A stretch of DNA of 64,000 nucleotides, from positions 3,906,001 through 3,970,000 of the forward strand of contig NZ_CP101153.1 in the NCBI RefSeq assembly GCF_024298825.1, in the 5' to 3' direction. Position numbers and translations under genes: made by a program. Source of the DNA: Haloglomus salinum. GTDB taxonomy: Archaea > Halobacteriota > Halobacteria > Halobacteriales > Haloarculaceae. Positions 7,046 to 16,581 of this stretch are shown piece after piece. Within the stretch, counting starts at the first letter, position 1, and each line of letters opens with the position of its first letter. The notes beneath the pieces were generated by a model. The model was given only the letters and a program-made list of their open reading frames with translations. It searched no databases and had not been told where the DNA came from.

Positions 7046-7336
7046 AGTGCCAGCCCTATTGTCCACCAGCCCGCCGACTCACCGCAGGTCACTCTCACGC
7101 TCTCGACGCCCGCCGGGGGAACTGCCCGGATCGACATCCAGAATCCCGGGTCGACTCCGGATGTGGAACGGAACTCGATTCAGCAGGGGTATGAAACACA
7201 GCTGACCCACTCGAGCGGACTGGGACTCTGGCTTATCCAGTGGCTTGTCGAGAACAGCTACGGGAGACTCAGCTTCCCGAAAACGACCGACGACGAGGCC
7301 ACGCTTCGAATCGAGTTGACCCGTCTACCCTCCTGA
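7046..7336 (+). pseudogene. C-terminal remnant of a histidine kinase ATPase domain
   Basis: The frame carries the tail of a haloarchaeal HATPase_c domain. It shows an N-box-like remnant (VHQPADSPQV), a degenerate G1 region (DIQNPGSTPD, where family members have DDGPGIP), and an intact G2 region (HSSGLGLWLIQWLVENSYG) with a terminal beta strand before a normal stop. The sensor, dimerisation and most of the ATP-binding parts are absent upstream, so it cannot be a working kinase. Confidence 0.7.
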
Positions 7337-7624
7337 TTGGTCCATCGGTTCGTGATGAGCAACACCCGGAAACGCTCGACACTCTCGATAGACCCTCCCG
7401 GACGCCAGGGTGTTGAACGAGGGGAATCGCAGGTCCATTGAGACACCGGTCGCAGCTACTGAGTGGCCTCGGCTGTCGAGACCCGGTTCCAGCTCAGCCA
7501 GCCCTCGGTCGGATTCGGTTCTCGACCCCACGTTCGTTCGCTTGACACGCTGGAGGTTCGGTGGAGGACCCGGAGATTCGTGGTCGCGGTGGGGTCTCGC
7601 GTGCCACGAAACTTCGCGGATGCG

Positions 7625-8749
7625 TTAGTTCGCCGCGCAGTTGTTGGGTCCAAGTTCGAGCGCCTCGATGTCGCCACCGGGCTGTTCTTTGCCCCAGTTG
7701 ATCTGCTTGATCTCGTTGTAGTTCGCAGGCTCCTCGGCGAGGCTCTCGACGATGGTCTCGACGAACGTCTCCTCGTCGCCGCCTTCGACGTAGCTCAGGA
7801 GTTCGTTCGTCGTCTCTGCCTGAAGCTCGCCGAGTTCCGTCGCGAGCGGTCGAACCTCTTCGTCACTGAAGTGGCCAGGGAGAACGACGGTCTCGTCTGA
7901 GAGACCGGTTAGCGTTTCGAGACTGTCGAACAGCTGGCCGGATGCCGCTCGAACGGCCTCTTCGGAACCGTCCTCGAGGTCGGGCCGACCGACGCTCCGC
8001 AGGAACAGCGTGTCTCCAGAGAGGAGCGCATCGTCGAACCGGAACGAGACGCTCCCGGGCGTGTGGCCGGGGGTGTGTAGTACATCGAGCGCTCTGTCGC
8101 CGACGGAGATGGTGTCCCCATCGACGATTTCGGTGACCTCGTCGAGTTCGCCCGCATCCTCGGGGTGGAGATAGTAGGGCACGTCGAGTTCACCGGCGAG
8201 ACGACGGGCTCCGGAGACGTGGTCGGCGTGTGCGTGCGTGTCAGCGACCCCGACGATGTCGAAACCGTGGTCATCGGCGACGTTCAGGTACTCATCGATG
8301 TACTGAGTCGGATCGACGACGATCGCCTCGTTGCCATCGTATGCGAGATAGGACACACAGCCGGTCCCGGGGCGGACGATCTGGATGATGCCGTCGGCGC
8401 TGGAGACCTCGTATTCCCGGTGGACACGTCCCCAGGCGTTCATGCCGTCGGGAATCGATTTCGCGTCGAACCCGTGCTCGCGGAGGAAGTCAGCAGCACG
8501 GGCAGACGTGACGCCCGCGACGCAGACGATGGCTATCTCTTCGTCTTCGGGAAGCTCGTCGAGACGATCTTCCAGCCCGGAATAGTCGTACTTGAGGAGC
8601 TCGTCGTAGATCGGGACGTTCGTGCTACCCGGAATCTGCCACTCCTCGTACTCCTCCTCGTTTCGGACGTCGAGGATGAATATGTCCTCGGCGTCGTCTT
8701 CAGCGATGCGGCGTGCAACTTCGGACGCCTCGATATCAGTATTGCTCAT
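7625..8749 (-). CDS. Rhodanese and metallo-beta-lactamase fusion (persulfide dioxygenase-like)
   Basis: 374 residues from the ATG at 8749. An N-terminal rhodanese domain (about residues 5-105) carries the active-loop cysteine in IVCVAGVTSARA. A metallo-beta-lactamase domain (about 115-320) follows, with the metal motif THAHADHVSG, a further histidine in HTPGHTPG, LLSGDTLF, and a late histidine in LPGHFSDEE. A C-terminal tail of about 50 residues ends with the polar segment QINWGKEQ. Related bacterial and archaeal proteins act on persulfides (ETHE1 type) or handle sulfur transfer in the cytosol. The gene is monocistronic, with a TATA box at 8777-8784 that supports this start; a TTG at 8758 is an alternative. 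Confidence 0.88.
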   Translation of the reverse strand: MSNTDIEASEVARRIAEDDAEDIFILDVRNEEEYEEWQIPGSTNVPIYDELLKYDYSGLEDRLDELPEDEEIAIVCVAGVTSARAADFLREHGFDAKSIPDGMNAWGRVHREYEVSSADGIIQIVRPGTGCVSYLAYDGNEAIVVDPTQYIDEYLNVADDHGFDIVGVADTHAHADHVSGARRLAGELDVPYYLHPEDAGELDEVTEIVDGDTISVGDRALDVLHTPGHTPGSVSFRFDDALLSGDTLFLRSVGRPDLEDGSEEAVRAASGQLFDSLETLTGLSDETVVLPGHFSDEEVRPLATELGELQAETTNELLSYVEGGDEETFVETIVESLAEEPANYNEIKQINWGKEQPGGDIEALELGPNNCAAN

Positions 8750-8776
8750 TTCAACCAATATGACACGGCCATATGT

Positions 8777-8784
8777 GTATAAAC
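8777..8784 (-). promoter_or_regulatory. TATA box of the rhodanese-MBL gene
   Basis: GTTTATAC on the minus strand is centred about 31 bases upstream of the ATG at 8749, predicting a transcript with a leader of only a few bases. Confidence 0.55.
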
Positions 8785-9019
8785 GTGTTGGGTTCGGGTG
8801 AGTGGAAGAATCTATTCGACTTGCGATAACGACGAGCTAGTGTCCTACAGTGTGGTTATCCGCCTGAAACGGAACGGTTGTGGCTGATCTGCGGGGCACC
8901 CCAATTATTTCATCACTCACTCACAACTGTACGGAGATTGGCCATCGCACATTCGACACTGTCAAAGCGACGAAACTGGAGGATGGGCGACACGCTGTAG
9001 TTCTCTTTCCCGAGAGGAA

Positions 9020-9292
9020 CGTCCCTGGGAACTTGCTCCGACGGAACCCGAGATAGTCGCAGCTCTGGGTAGTGGAACTGGCTTCTACACAGATTCCGTT
9101 GTACCTCACGTTGGTCTGGTCTCTGCAGTCGATATCCAGAGAGCCATGCACGATTACCACCGTGACAAAGGTGTTCCAGAGAATGCGGAATTCGTCACGT
9201 CTGGCGTCGATAGTCTTCCCTCTGTGTCGGGTGACCTGGACAAGGCCGCCTCGACGATGAGGTATCACGAGCCTCCGGAAATATCGGTGTGA
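9020..9292 (+). pseudogene. Remnant of a class I SAM-dependent methyltransferase
   Basis: In frame to the stop at 9290-9292 the sequence reads like a Methyltransf_11 protein. Motif I is ALGSGTGFYTDSVVPHVG, the next strand ends VSAVDIQRAMHDYHRDKGVP, then NAEFVTSGVDSLP and a degenerate STMRYHEPP. The N-terminal helix and the C-terminal half are missing, and no start codon with a promoter is evident. It is a broken copy, unrelated to the DNA methyltransferase at 470-2209. Confidence 0.6.
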
Positions 9293-9556
9293 GCGCTCTC
9301 ATTATCGGTGCCCGTTCCTGCACGACGGGAGTGAATTCAGCATAGCCGGGCTGAGAGAAGAACCGGATGTAACAGCAGTGTACATCAGTGACCGAACCCG
9401 GGTCGCGTTTCCCTCTGTGTCTCGAATATCGGCAAACATCTGCCCGCAAGAACGCGCCCGATATTGTTCATAAATAGCAATACAAAAGAGTGTACTGAGT
9501 AGCTGTGACCACCAATCACAATCGCTTTACAATCTAGAATGGAACGATAGAGCGAC

Positions 9557-10132
9557 ATGGGAGCCGGAGATGCCGCTGACAGGGAGTTCCGCAAAAAGAC
9601 GTTCTCTCCGCAGACATTAGTGGCTGGAACTGCCCGATTCGCACAAAACATCCCGCGGCTGATTCGTGCCAGGCGTGCCGACAGAGTCAGCGACCAGTTC
9701 GCCGAGAAAATCATGCTGGCGGTCACGGCGGTCAACAAGTGCCAGTACTGCACCCGATATCACACTGACCTCGCACGGGAGACAGGTGTCGACCGAGAGA
9801 CGATCACCAGCATCCTCGAGAGCGATGTCGACTCGGCTGTCGACGACGACGAGCGTCCTGCGCTGCTGTTCGCTCAGCGATACGCCGAGACGAACGAGAA
9901 TCCCGGTCGAGAAGCGGTGGCAGAGTTGCAGCGGACCTACGGAGAAGAGACGGCCGGCGACATTCAGGCGTTCATCCGGGCGATATACTTCGGCAATCTG
10001 CTGGGGAACACCTATGACGGCGTTCGGTTCGCAACCGCTCGTCGCGTGGAGGCTGCACGGGACGCTACTCAGCAGCTGTCTTCCCGCATTGGTTATGGCA
10101 TCGACGGTCTCCGAGAGCGTTGCCCGATATGA
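9557..10132 (+). CDS. AhpD-like / carboxymuconolactone decarboxylase family protein
   Basis: 191 residues. The all-helical fold carries the redox motif CQYCTRYHTD around residues 62-71 (CxxC followed by His), which is the catalytic site of AhpD-type alkylhydroperoxidases. A second helical half (IQAFIRAIYFGNLLGNTYDG) is conserved in the family. It probably reduces peroxides or acts as a thiol-disulfide protein in the cytosol. The ATG at 9557 follows an AT-rich stretch about 30 bases upstream. It stands alone among decayed genes. Confidence 0.85.
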   Translation: MGAGDAADREFRKKTFSPQTLVAGTARFAQNIPRLIRARRADRVSDQFAEKIMLAVTAVNKCQYCTRYHTDLARETGVDRETITSILESDVDSAVDDDERPALLFAQRYAETNENPGREAVAELQRTYGEETAGDIQAFIRAIYFGNLLGNTYDGVRFATARRVEAARDATQQLSSRIGYGIDGLRERCPI

Positions 10133-10657
10133 CTGCGTGTACCAGCGTCTTGAACTTCGGAGTCGAAGGGCTGTATCGTTGGTCTTTGGGTAATACTCGC
10201 AGTAACGTCTGAACTGTGGGGCGGATTCTCCTAGCTATTATCCAGATTTCCGACAAACATGGCAACTGTCCCGGGCTCTATGAATCGAGCCGCTTTCGGT
10301 AGAGAAACAGCGGTGGCGGCAATCGCCCCCGGACCGACCCGGACTGTGTATGCAGCACGGCTGCCGATACTTATCAATAGACCGTCATCAAAGTCCCGAT
10401 TACCTCGCTGATGCGCGCTTCGGTCGCTTCCTTCAGAGACGCCCGATGGCGGAGTAGTCGCTCCAGCCGCCGGCGGACATCACCGTCCGCACGTCGCGGC
10501 CCGCTTCGACGACAGCGCGCTGTCGCGCGACCTCCATCGGACCGCGGCGTGTCGCTCGGGGGCAGGACCTCTTCGGCGATTACCCGAACACAACCGGTCA
10601 GCGGATAGCAGGAGACCTCGCTTCCTCGCAGGTCGTTCCGGCGCCAGCCCGGGCCTG
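10133..10657. other. Gene-free stretch
   Basis: No frame in this stretch has coding character. A short minus-strand frame at about 10437-10541 encodes a segment vaguely like the tail of a tyrosine recombinase (GRDVRTVMSAGGWSDYS), but it is too short to name. The stretch marks the right border of the low-density accessory region. Confidence 0.35.
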
Positions 10658-10921
10658 CTACTCGAACACGCGGCTCTCCTCCTCCAGTAGCTCGATGCCG
10701 CGGGCGACCTCGCTCGCCTGGTCCGGGTCGAGGGCGATCTCGACCTCACTTCCGTCCTCGTCCTCGAAGGCCATTTTGACCCGGCGGTCGCCGTACTCCC
10801 GGACATCGATACCTTCGATGTCGTAGAGCTTCGCGGTGGCACTTCGGTTCGAGGCCCCCGCGTGCTTGATGGCGCCGTCTTTCAGTTCGAACATGAAGTC
10901 CTCGAGGTCCAGCAGCAGCAT
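10658..10921 (-). CDS. Small acidic conserved haloarchaeal protein
   Basis: 87 residues from the ATG at 10921. It has alternating strands and acidic loops (FMFELKDGAIKHAG, AKLYDIEGIDVREYGDRRVK, MAFEDEDGSEVEIALD) and a C-terminal helix. The beta-rich layout resembles a small PH-like or SH3-like fold. No catalytic motif is visible. The function is unknown. It is on the same strand as the bactofilin-like gene upstream. Confidence 0.7.
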   Translation of the reverse strand: MLLLDLEDFMFELKDGAIKHAGASNRSATAKLYDIEGIDVREYGDRRVKMAFEDEDGSEVEIALDPDQASEVARGIELLEEESRVFE

Positions 10922-11017
10922 GGGTGCGACCGCGTACCGGGGACACCTCAACGTTGGCGTTCCGGTGGCTCACCGGTCGCCCCGCCCCTGGGTCACGCAG
11001 GGGCGTCCGTCTCCCGG

Positions 11018-12067
11018 TCAGAGCGCGTCCGTGGACTGCCGGGCGCGACGGTCCCCGACCGACTCGTAGGCGACGTAGAGCCCGAGTGTGACGCTTCCCA
11101 GCCCCGCGACGACCAGGAGCAGGCGGACGAAATCGCCGACGAGCGGAACGAGCGAGAGGACGGCCATCACGAGCACACCGACGAGGAGTGCGAGGTAACG
11201 GTCCTCGCGGGTCGTATACGAGAGGACGCCTGCTCCGAGCAGATAGCGGCCGTAGATGCTCCCGACCCAGAGCAGCACGACGTACGTCACCAGTCCAGCG
11301 AGCGCGAGCGGGAGGCCGATGATGGTGAGCGCGGCCAGCGCCGCGGCGATGGGGACGCCGACGATGGCCGCCGCGCCTGCTGCCGCGACGCGCTCCGGCT
11401 GGTCGCCGACCGTCTCGACGGCGTCGTTCGCGAACGCCGGGAAGACGTACAGCAACAGGGACCCGGCGAGGAGGTCGGCGACGAGCAGGTACAGGGTGAA
11501 CAGTACGCCGCCAGCACCCGACAGCGGCGGGAGGAGCGAGAGGTCACTCACGTGGCGGGCCCCGAGCGAGACGGCGCCCCCGCGGTCGTCGAACTCGCCG
11601 ACGTACGTCAGGAAGCCGTCGATGTCGGCCGACGGGGCCAGCGTGACGGTTCCCGACACCGTCGTGGCGTCGTCGCCGACCGTTCCCGCGAGGACGGTAC
11701 TCCCGGCGACGGCGCCGAACGACCCGCCCACCCGTCCGGTTTCGGTCACCTCGACGTGGCCGGCGTACGTCACCGTGTTCCCGCCCGTGGACCCGGCGAC
11801 GACGACGGACCCACCGAACGCTCTGACCCGGCCGGTGACCGTCGCGCCCTCCTCGATGACCACCCGACCACCGAACACAGTGAGGTCGCCCTCCACGCGC
11901 CCACTGACGACCACGCGACCGGCGTACGCGGTGAATCCGGAGACCGTCTCGCCCTCCTGGACGACGACGGTGCCGCCGAGTCGTTGCTGTGACTGTGCCG
12001 CGGCGACGCCGGCGAAGGTCGGGAGAACCAGGGTGAACACCAGTACGGCGACGAGGACCTGTCGCAT
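11018..12067 (-). CDS. Membrane protein with bactofilin-like beta-solenoid domain
   Basis: 349 residues from the ATG at 12067. A signal-peptide-like N-terminus (about 1-25, ending in Ala-rich VAAAQ) is followed by about 140 residues of short repeats rich in Gly and Val with spaced Thr (for example VSGRVEGDLTVFGGRVVIEE). This is the pattern of a polymer-forming bactofilin/DUF583 beta-helix. The C-terminal part has four or five membrane segments. The repeats would lie outside the cell if the signal is cleaved, which is unlike cytoplasmic bactofilins. It may organise the envelope. Upstream sits a 48-residue single-span protein on the same strand. Confidence 0.75.
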   Translation of the reverse strand: MRQVLVAVLVFTLVLPTFAGVAAAQSQQRLGGTVVVQEGETVSGFTAYAGRVVVSGRVEGDLTVFGGRVVIEEGATVTGRVRAFGGSVVVAGSTGGNTVTYAGHVEVTETGRVGGSFGAVAGSTVLAGTVGDDATTVSGTVTLAPSADIDGFLTYVGEFDDRGGAVSLGARHVSDLSLLPPLSGAGGVLFTLYLLVADLLAGSLLLYVFPAFANDAVETVGDQPERVAAAGAAAIVGVPIAAALAALTIIGLPLALAGLVTYVVLLWVGSIYGRYLLGAGVLSYTTREDRYLALLVGVLVMAVLSLVPLVGDFVRLLLVVAGLGSVTLGLYVAYESVGDRRARQSTDAL

Positions 12068-12115
12068 ACCGGGGACGACCGGCCCTCCCACATAGCAGTT
12101 CTGACGTGGGCGCGC

Positions 12116-12262
12116 CTACACGACGAGCGTCAGGAAGTAGGCCACGCTCAACAGTACCAGCGTGAGCATGAGGATGAGTTGACCTGTCGAGAACGACCCG
12201 TCGCTGTCGGGCGATGCCGGGGTCGATGGCCCGGTTTCATCGTCGTCGTGTGGCGCAGTCAT
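12116..12262 (-). CDS. 48-residue single-span membrane microprotein
   Basis: From the ATG at 12262: a polar, acidic Ser/Pro/Asp-rich N-terminus of about 28 residues, then one C-terminal membrane helix (LILMLTLVLLSVAYFLTLVV). The layout matches other small single-span proteins in the window at 14138-14284 and 36332-36445. It lies just upstream of the bactofilin-like gene on the same strand. The function is unknown. Confidence 0.6.
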   Translation of the reverse strand: MTAPHDDDETGPSTPASPDSDGSFSTGQLILMLTLVLLSVAYFLTLVV

Positions 12263-12385
12263 CGTGTCGGATGAACTTCTGGGGGACACGGTGACGACTG
12301 GCCGTTCGGGGCTCAAAAACGGACTGGAATCGCAATCGGAAGGGCGGTCCGACGACCTGCTTGGGATGTCCGCAGGGAGTCGACC

Positions 12386-12877
12386 TCAGAGTTCCGCGAG
12401 TGCGCGATGGTAGAAGAGGCCCAGGACGAGGTGCTGGCGCATCTCCGCGGCGATGCGCTCGCGGCAGGCGTCGGCATCGTCGAGCTGGTACTCCTTGGTC
12501 CGGACCAGCTCGTGGCGCTCCAGCAACCCCTCCTCCTCGAACTCGTGGAGCTGCGGATACACCGTCCCCGGGGAGAGGTCCGCGTCGAACACCCGCCCCA
12601 GGTCCTCCATCAGCCGCTTCCCGTTCGTCTCCGTCGACCGATGGGCCACCAGCGTCAGCAGAATCTCGCCCAGGTCACCCTTCACCGTCTCCTCGCTGAA
12701 CGCGAACTCACCCGCCGGCGCGAACGACTCCAGCACCTCCGACAGAAACTCGTCCGCCAACTGCACCGAATCCGGAGTGGCTTCCTCGTCGTTCGTTCCG
12801 GTGACCTCCGCGTAGAGACGCTGCAAGTCGGAACTCGAGCCCTCTGCTTCACGAGTGCTGTCAGATCGTGACGACAT
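12386..12877 (-). CDS. PadR-like winged-helix regulator, copy 1
   Basis: 163 residues. The centre (about 70-135) is a PadR-type winged helix: GEILLTLVAHRSTETNGKRL, then LSPGTVYPQLHEFEEEGLLE with the recognition helix, and the wing RTKEYQLDDADAC. The N-terminal 65 residues are an acidic helical extension. The ATG at 12877 lies about 32 bases downstream of TTAAAAAC (12906-12913), supporting a leaderless start. The 3' 377 bp are about 98% identical to the gene at 42686-43171, so only the N-terminus differs. Its position at the border of the motility island suggests a regulatory role there, but that is inference. Confidence 0.85.
   Translation of the reverse strand: MSSRSDSTREAEGSSSDLQRLYAEVTGTNDEEATPDSVQLADEFLSEVLESFAPAGEFAFSEETVKGDLGEILLTLVAHRSTETNGKRLMEDLGRVFDADLSPGTVYPQLHEFEEEGLLERHELVRTKEYQLDDADACRERIAAEMRQHLVLGLFYHRALAEL
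12396..12772. repeat. 377-bp direct repeat, left copy
   Basis: This stretch, the 3' three quarters of the PadR-like gene, matches 42696-43072 at a constant offset of 30,300 bases with about seven mismatches by eye. Identity stops sharply at 12772. The two copies are in direct orientation and bracket most of the archaellum-chemotaxis island. Confidence 0.9.
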
Positions 12878-13233
12878 GATCGTGACTGGGGGATATCGGT
12901 ACGGGTTAAAAACCTCCGAGGGGCGTTATCCGAGCATGAAAACCCCGTTTATCAACGGTATGGATATGTTTCCGTTACAGGAGATATATTATCTCCGGAA
13001 CAGCTAGAATAATCAGATGACCGCCGTCACGCCTCCGTCGCGCGCACGTCTGACGAAGCATGTGTCGGACAGGGACGAGGCTGCGACGGGAAGGTCTACG
13101 AGGGTGAATCAGGACGAGCGTCCCTGGGTCACGAGCGGTGGAGAACGTCGGCATCGTCGTCGGTGGCGTCGTCGGGCGACCGGGAGGGCCGCGAACTGCT
13201 GTCGCCGGTGTGTCCGCGCCCCGAGGAACGGAC

Positions 13234-13665
13234 TCACTGCGAGTGTGGGAGACGGGGTGAGCAGAGGACGAACAGGTCAGTCTCGGCGTCGGACGGCGTC
13301 GAGCAGTGTGTGACCGTCCTGGCCATCCGGCGGTGGACGTCCCGGGCGGCGACGGCTTCCTGCTGGTCGACATCGCCGGCAGCCTCCACCGACCGCCAGA
13401 TGCTGCCGGGGAGATGGAACACGGTACCCGGCATCTCGCACTGGACCGGGACCCCGACCGACCGGAGTTCCTCCTCCCGACGCTGACCCTCGTGCTCGAC
13501 CTTGGCCAGCGCGACCCGCAACTCGCGCCGGGAGACCGGGTGTTCGACCGAGACCTGTTCGATGAGTTCGCCGAAGTGCCACTCCACCGTCGCCCGCAGG
13601 TCACGACTGTCGGCCACCTCACCCCCCGTCGAGGAGGACCCACCGCCCGGACGCTCGGGTGCCAT
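13234..13665 (-). CDS. Conserved protein paralogous to the one at 40918-41340
   Basis: 143 residues. The start region (LRATVEWHFGELIEQVSVEH) and the segment AARDVHRRMARTVTH are shared with the protein at 40918-41340 (VRATVDWYFGDLVDQV; VRSVHRRMARAIAR). The protein is helical, without membrane segments or known catalytic motifs. Like the PadR-like gene beside it, it has its partner at the opposite end of the motility island. The function is unknown. Confidence 0.7.
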   Translation of the reverse strand: MAPERPGGGSSSTGGEVADSRDLRATVEWHFGELIEQVSVEHPVSRRELRVALAKVEHEGQRREEELRSVGVPVQCEMPGTVFHLPGSIWRSVEAAGDVDQQEAVAARDVHRRMARTVTHCSTPSDAETDLFVLCSPRLPHSQ

Positions 13666-13764
13666 ACTCCTCGTCCGTATCCATCCTCAATAGTCCCCCG
13701 GAGGGTTACGCAACTCCGAAACCGGGTACAGAGTTATAACCCCCACCGTACCGACCGGTTCGGC

Positions 13765-14094
13765 TCAGGCCGTGTTGATGATGATGAGGTTCCAGCCGGT
13801 CACCACGACCCCCGTGACCGCGAGCGCGAGCGGGAGCGCCACGCGCCCCGGCGTCCTGACGGACCGCCACACGAGATAGAACGCAGCGAGAACGACGCAT
13901 TTCAGGCCGATGAGTCCCAGCGGTCCGAACGCGTCCAGCGCCGGTCCCGCGATAGGCCCACCCTCCGCGACGTTCGGTGTCGAGAGGCCCCAGAGGGTCG
14001 CGACGGTGTCACCGACACCGTAGAGGAGGACCGCCGCGACCCAGAGCTGGGTGTCGCGGTCGCCGAGCCGCCTGACGGCGCCGTCCGTGTTCAT
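13765..14094 (-). CDS. DUF5658-like four-helix membrane protein
   Basis: 109 residues from the ATG at 14094. Four hydrophobic segments are visible, including LWVAAVLLYGVGDTVATLWG and LIGLKCVVLAAFYLVW, with the GDTVAT segment typical of haloarchaeal DUF5658 proteins. It is an integral membrane protein of unknown function, followed upstream by a 48-residue single-span protein on the same strand. Confidence 0.75.
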   Translation of the reverse strand: MNTDGAVRRLGDRDTQLWVAAVLLYGVGDTVATLWGLSTPNVAEGGPIAGPALDAFGPLGLIGLKCVVLAAFYLVWRSVRTPGRVALPLALAVTGVVVTGWNLIIINTA

Positions 14095-14137
14095 GCGAGA
14101 CTCGTGCGCCGGAGCGGTGGTAACGGCTTCGCCCGCC

Positions 14138-14284
14138 TCACAGGACGAGCACACTAGCAGCCAGTGCTGCGATGCCTATCGAGAGTGCGAATATCACCAG
14201 GAAATCGACCGTCGGGGAGACGTATCCCTCGGGGCGGCGCTCTCCCGGTCTCCCGGCCTGCTGGAAGGATTCCTCCGTCGCCAT
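14138..14284 (-). CDS. 48-residue single-span membrane microprotein
   Basis: From the ATG at 14284: about 22 polar residues rich in Arg, Glu and Gly, then one membrane helix (DFLVIFALSIGIAALAASVLVL) reaching the C-terminus. It is the same size and layout as the protein at 12116-12262. It lies 43 bases upstream of the DUF5658-like gene and is probably co-transcribed with it. The function is unknown. Confidence 0.6.
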   Translation of the reverse strand: MATEESFQQAGRPGERRPEGYVSPTVDFLVIFALSIGIAALAASVLVL

Positions 14285-14422
14285 GACGGGGATATCGACC
14301 TTCACCCTGAAGACGCCTCGCCGCGTTTCGAGTTTCGATTCGGGCAACGCCCCCTCGCCGACCGTTTCGAGCGCTGAGTCCGTGTCACGACTTATGCCCG
14401 GTACTAGTGACGTTCCGGTAAC

Positions 14423-16111
14423 ATGCTGGGACTCGTCGAACGCATCCGCGCACGAATCGGTGGCCGTGAACGGTACCCGCTCCGCAGTGACGGTGGCCAG
14501 GAGATGGACGGAGGAGAAAGCGCGGCAGTCCTCGACCCGAGTGCGCCGGACGGTGCCGATACCGAGGAGCCGACCGCGGACTCGAGCCCCACGACCACGT
14601 CGGACCAGCCGGGCGCGGCCGATGCGGTGAACGGCGCGGCGGGAGCGACCAACGGGCCGACGACCGAAGCGGGGCCGATGGCCGCCGCCGGACACGCCCA
14701 GTTGCTCGACGCGGTCGGCGTGCCCGCGTTCGTCCTCGACGCCGACGGGACGGTGGCGGGCTGGAACGACGCCATCGTGGAGTTGACGGGCGCGACACGC
14801 GAGGAGGCCATCGGCCACGCCCACGTCTCCGAACTGTTCTATCCGGACGGCCGGCGGGCGAAGACGCTCGCCGACAAGGTGACCGAGGCCCCCCAGCGCG
14901 CCGCCAGCGAGTTCGGCGTCGGGGTCAAGGACCCGTCGGTCCCCCGCTACGGCGACACCAGCACGATGGTCGACCAGTACGGGGACGAGAAGCACATCGA
15001 CTTCCACGCGACGCCGCTGTACGACGGCGATGAGTTCGTCGGCGTGCTGGAGGTGGTCATCGACCGGACCGAGGAGGTCCGCGAGCGCGAGGCCGTCGAG
15101 GCGCTCGTCGGCGAGGTCCGGGACACCGCCCACACCATCGGCGAGGGCGACCTCGACGCTCGTGTCTCGCGCGAGGACGAGTTCGCGGCCCTCGACGACG
15201 ATCTGCTCGCGGTCGTCACCGCGGTCAACGAGATGGCCGACAACCTCGCCGACCTCGTGGCGGAGGTGACCGAACAGACCCACGAACTCGAGACGGGCGC
15301 GGAGGCCGCCACGTCCGCCGCCGAGGCCATCTCCACGACGGTCACCGAGCAGAACGAGAGCCTGGAGGAGAGCGTCCACGAGATCCGGAACTTCTCGGCC
15401 GGGATGGAGGAGGTCGCGGCCACGGCCGACCGCGTCAACGACGCCACGACGACCGCCCGGGAGGCCGCGACCGACGGCCTCGAAGCCAGCGAGGAGGCTC
15501 GCGAGGCGACGACGGAGGTCGTCGAGATCGGTGACGAGCTGGCCGAGAGCGTGGCCGCCCTCGACGAGAAGATGGACGACATCGAGGCCGTCACGGAGAT
15601 CATCGCGGACGTGGCCGAGCAGACGAACCTGCTCGCGCTCAACGCGAACATCGAGGCCGCACGCGCGGGCGAGGAAGGTGCCGGCTTCGCCGTCGTCGCG
15701 GAGGAGGTCAAGAACCTCGCCGACCAGACCCAGGCCCACACCGAGGAGATCGGCGAGAGCCTGGCCGAACTCCAGTCCCGGACGGACGCGACCGCCGCGG
15801 CCACGGAGCGCTCGCACGACCGCATCGAGGAGGCAGAAGACAGCCTGAGCGAGGTGTTCGACTCGCTGGAGGCCATCGCCGAGGAGGTCGACGAGGCGGC
15901 CGACGGCGTCGCCGAGGTCGCACGCACGACCGACGACCAGGCCGCCCGCATCGAGGAGGTGACGTCCACCCTGGAGGCGACCCTCGAGCAGTCCGAACAC
16001 GCCGGCGACCGCGCCGCCGACATCGTCAGCGTCACCGAGGAGCAGTCACAGCGCGTCGACGCGCTCGCGAACTACGTCGCAGACCTCTCGGTCGACGGAA
16101 CCACCCAGTAG
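14423..16111 (+). CDS. Soluble PAS-containing methyl-accepting chemotaxis transducer
   Basis: 562 residues with no membrane segment. An acidic linker (1-90) is followed by a PAS domain (about 92-215: [22 protein letters not shown] ... [11 protein letters not shown]). A HAMP-like stretch (about 225-285) comes next, then a long coiled-coil signalling domain. Its hairpin tip carries [20 protein letters not shown] and [17 protein letters not shown], which contact CheA and CheW. Glu/Gln-rich heptads around it are candidate CheR/CheB methylation sites. It would sense a cytosolic ligand or redox state through PAS, but the ligand is unknown. It is the first gene of the motility island, followed by a long leader region. 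Confidence 0.93.
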   Translation: MLGLVERIRARIGGRERYPLRSDGGQEMDGGESAAVLDPSAPDGADTEEPTADSSPTTTSDQPGAADAVNGAAGATNGPTTEAGPMAAAGHAQLLDAVGVPAFVLDADGTVAGWNDAIVELTGATREEAIGHAHVSELFYPDGRRAKTLADKVTEAPQRAASEFGVGVKDPSVPRYGDTSTMVDQYGDEKHIDFHATPLYDGDEFVGVLEVVIDRTEEVREREAVEALVGEVRDTAHTIGEGDLDARVSREDEFAALDDDLLAVVTAVNEMADNLADLVAEVTEQTHELETGAEAATSAAEAISTTVTEQNESLEESVHEIRNFSAGMEEVAATADRVNDATTTAREAATDGLEASEEAREATTEVVEIGDELAESVAALDEKMDDIEAVTEIIADVAEQTNLLALNANIEAARAGEEGAGFAVVAEEVKNLADQTQAHTEEIGESLAELQSRTDATAAATERSHDRIEEAEDSLSEVFDSLEAIAEEVDEAADGVAEVARTTDDQAARIEEVTSTLEATLEQSEHAGDRAADIVSVTEEQSQRVDALANYVADLSVDGTTQ

Positions 16112-16581
16112 CACGAGGACCACTTCTCCGCGACGACGCGACAGGAAACCGTCGGTTCGGTTCTGCAACCTCTTCGATAGCCTCGAGTTGCTCCCGGAGA
16201 CACCTGCCCTATTCGTCACTCCGCACCGATGATTCGGTCCCCGATATTCTCGTCCCCACGCGTGGCGCGAGCCCGTACACGATGAAATCGAGACACTGGC
16301 CAGCAGCGACCGCCCCCCAGCAGGCCCTCGTGCCGACCGGGACCACCGATAGCCGGAGTGGTGCGGCTGCGAGCTGTACAACCCATCGTCTCTTCCGAGA
16401 GAGTACTTAAATCATCGTTCTACTCCGGCTTCTCATTTTTAATAGTTTCCCCCCATTCCGTTTCGAACCTCGATACTGGCTTTAGTGGAGTAGGGTGGTT
16501 CGGTGGTGGTAACGCCCGGGGCCGTCCCCCAGCGCCGACACGCGTCGGCCCGGGACTGGCTGGGCGTCGAGTCAAAGTACA
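16112..16581. promoter_or_regulatory. Long regulatory region upstream of the archaellin genes
   Basis: This 470-base stretch holds no convincing gene. Two AT-rich promoter candidates face the archaellins: CTTAAAT at 16406-16412 and TTTTTAATAG at about 16436-16444. Either would leave a 5' untranslated region of more than 110 bases before the ATG at 16582. That is unusual in haloarchaea and suggests regulation through the leader or through upstream factors. Confidence 0.5.

Noticed and set aside
14138-16000. Very long open frame on the minus strand opposite the transducer gene
   Set aside because: It is antisense to a clear methyl-accepting transducer and encodes Arg/Leu/Gly-rich sequence without motifs. 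Long antisense frames are an artefact of GC-rich codon use. Only its last 48 codons (14138-14284), beyond the transducer, look like a real small gene.
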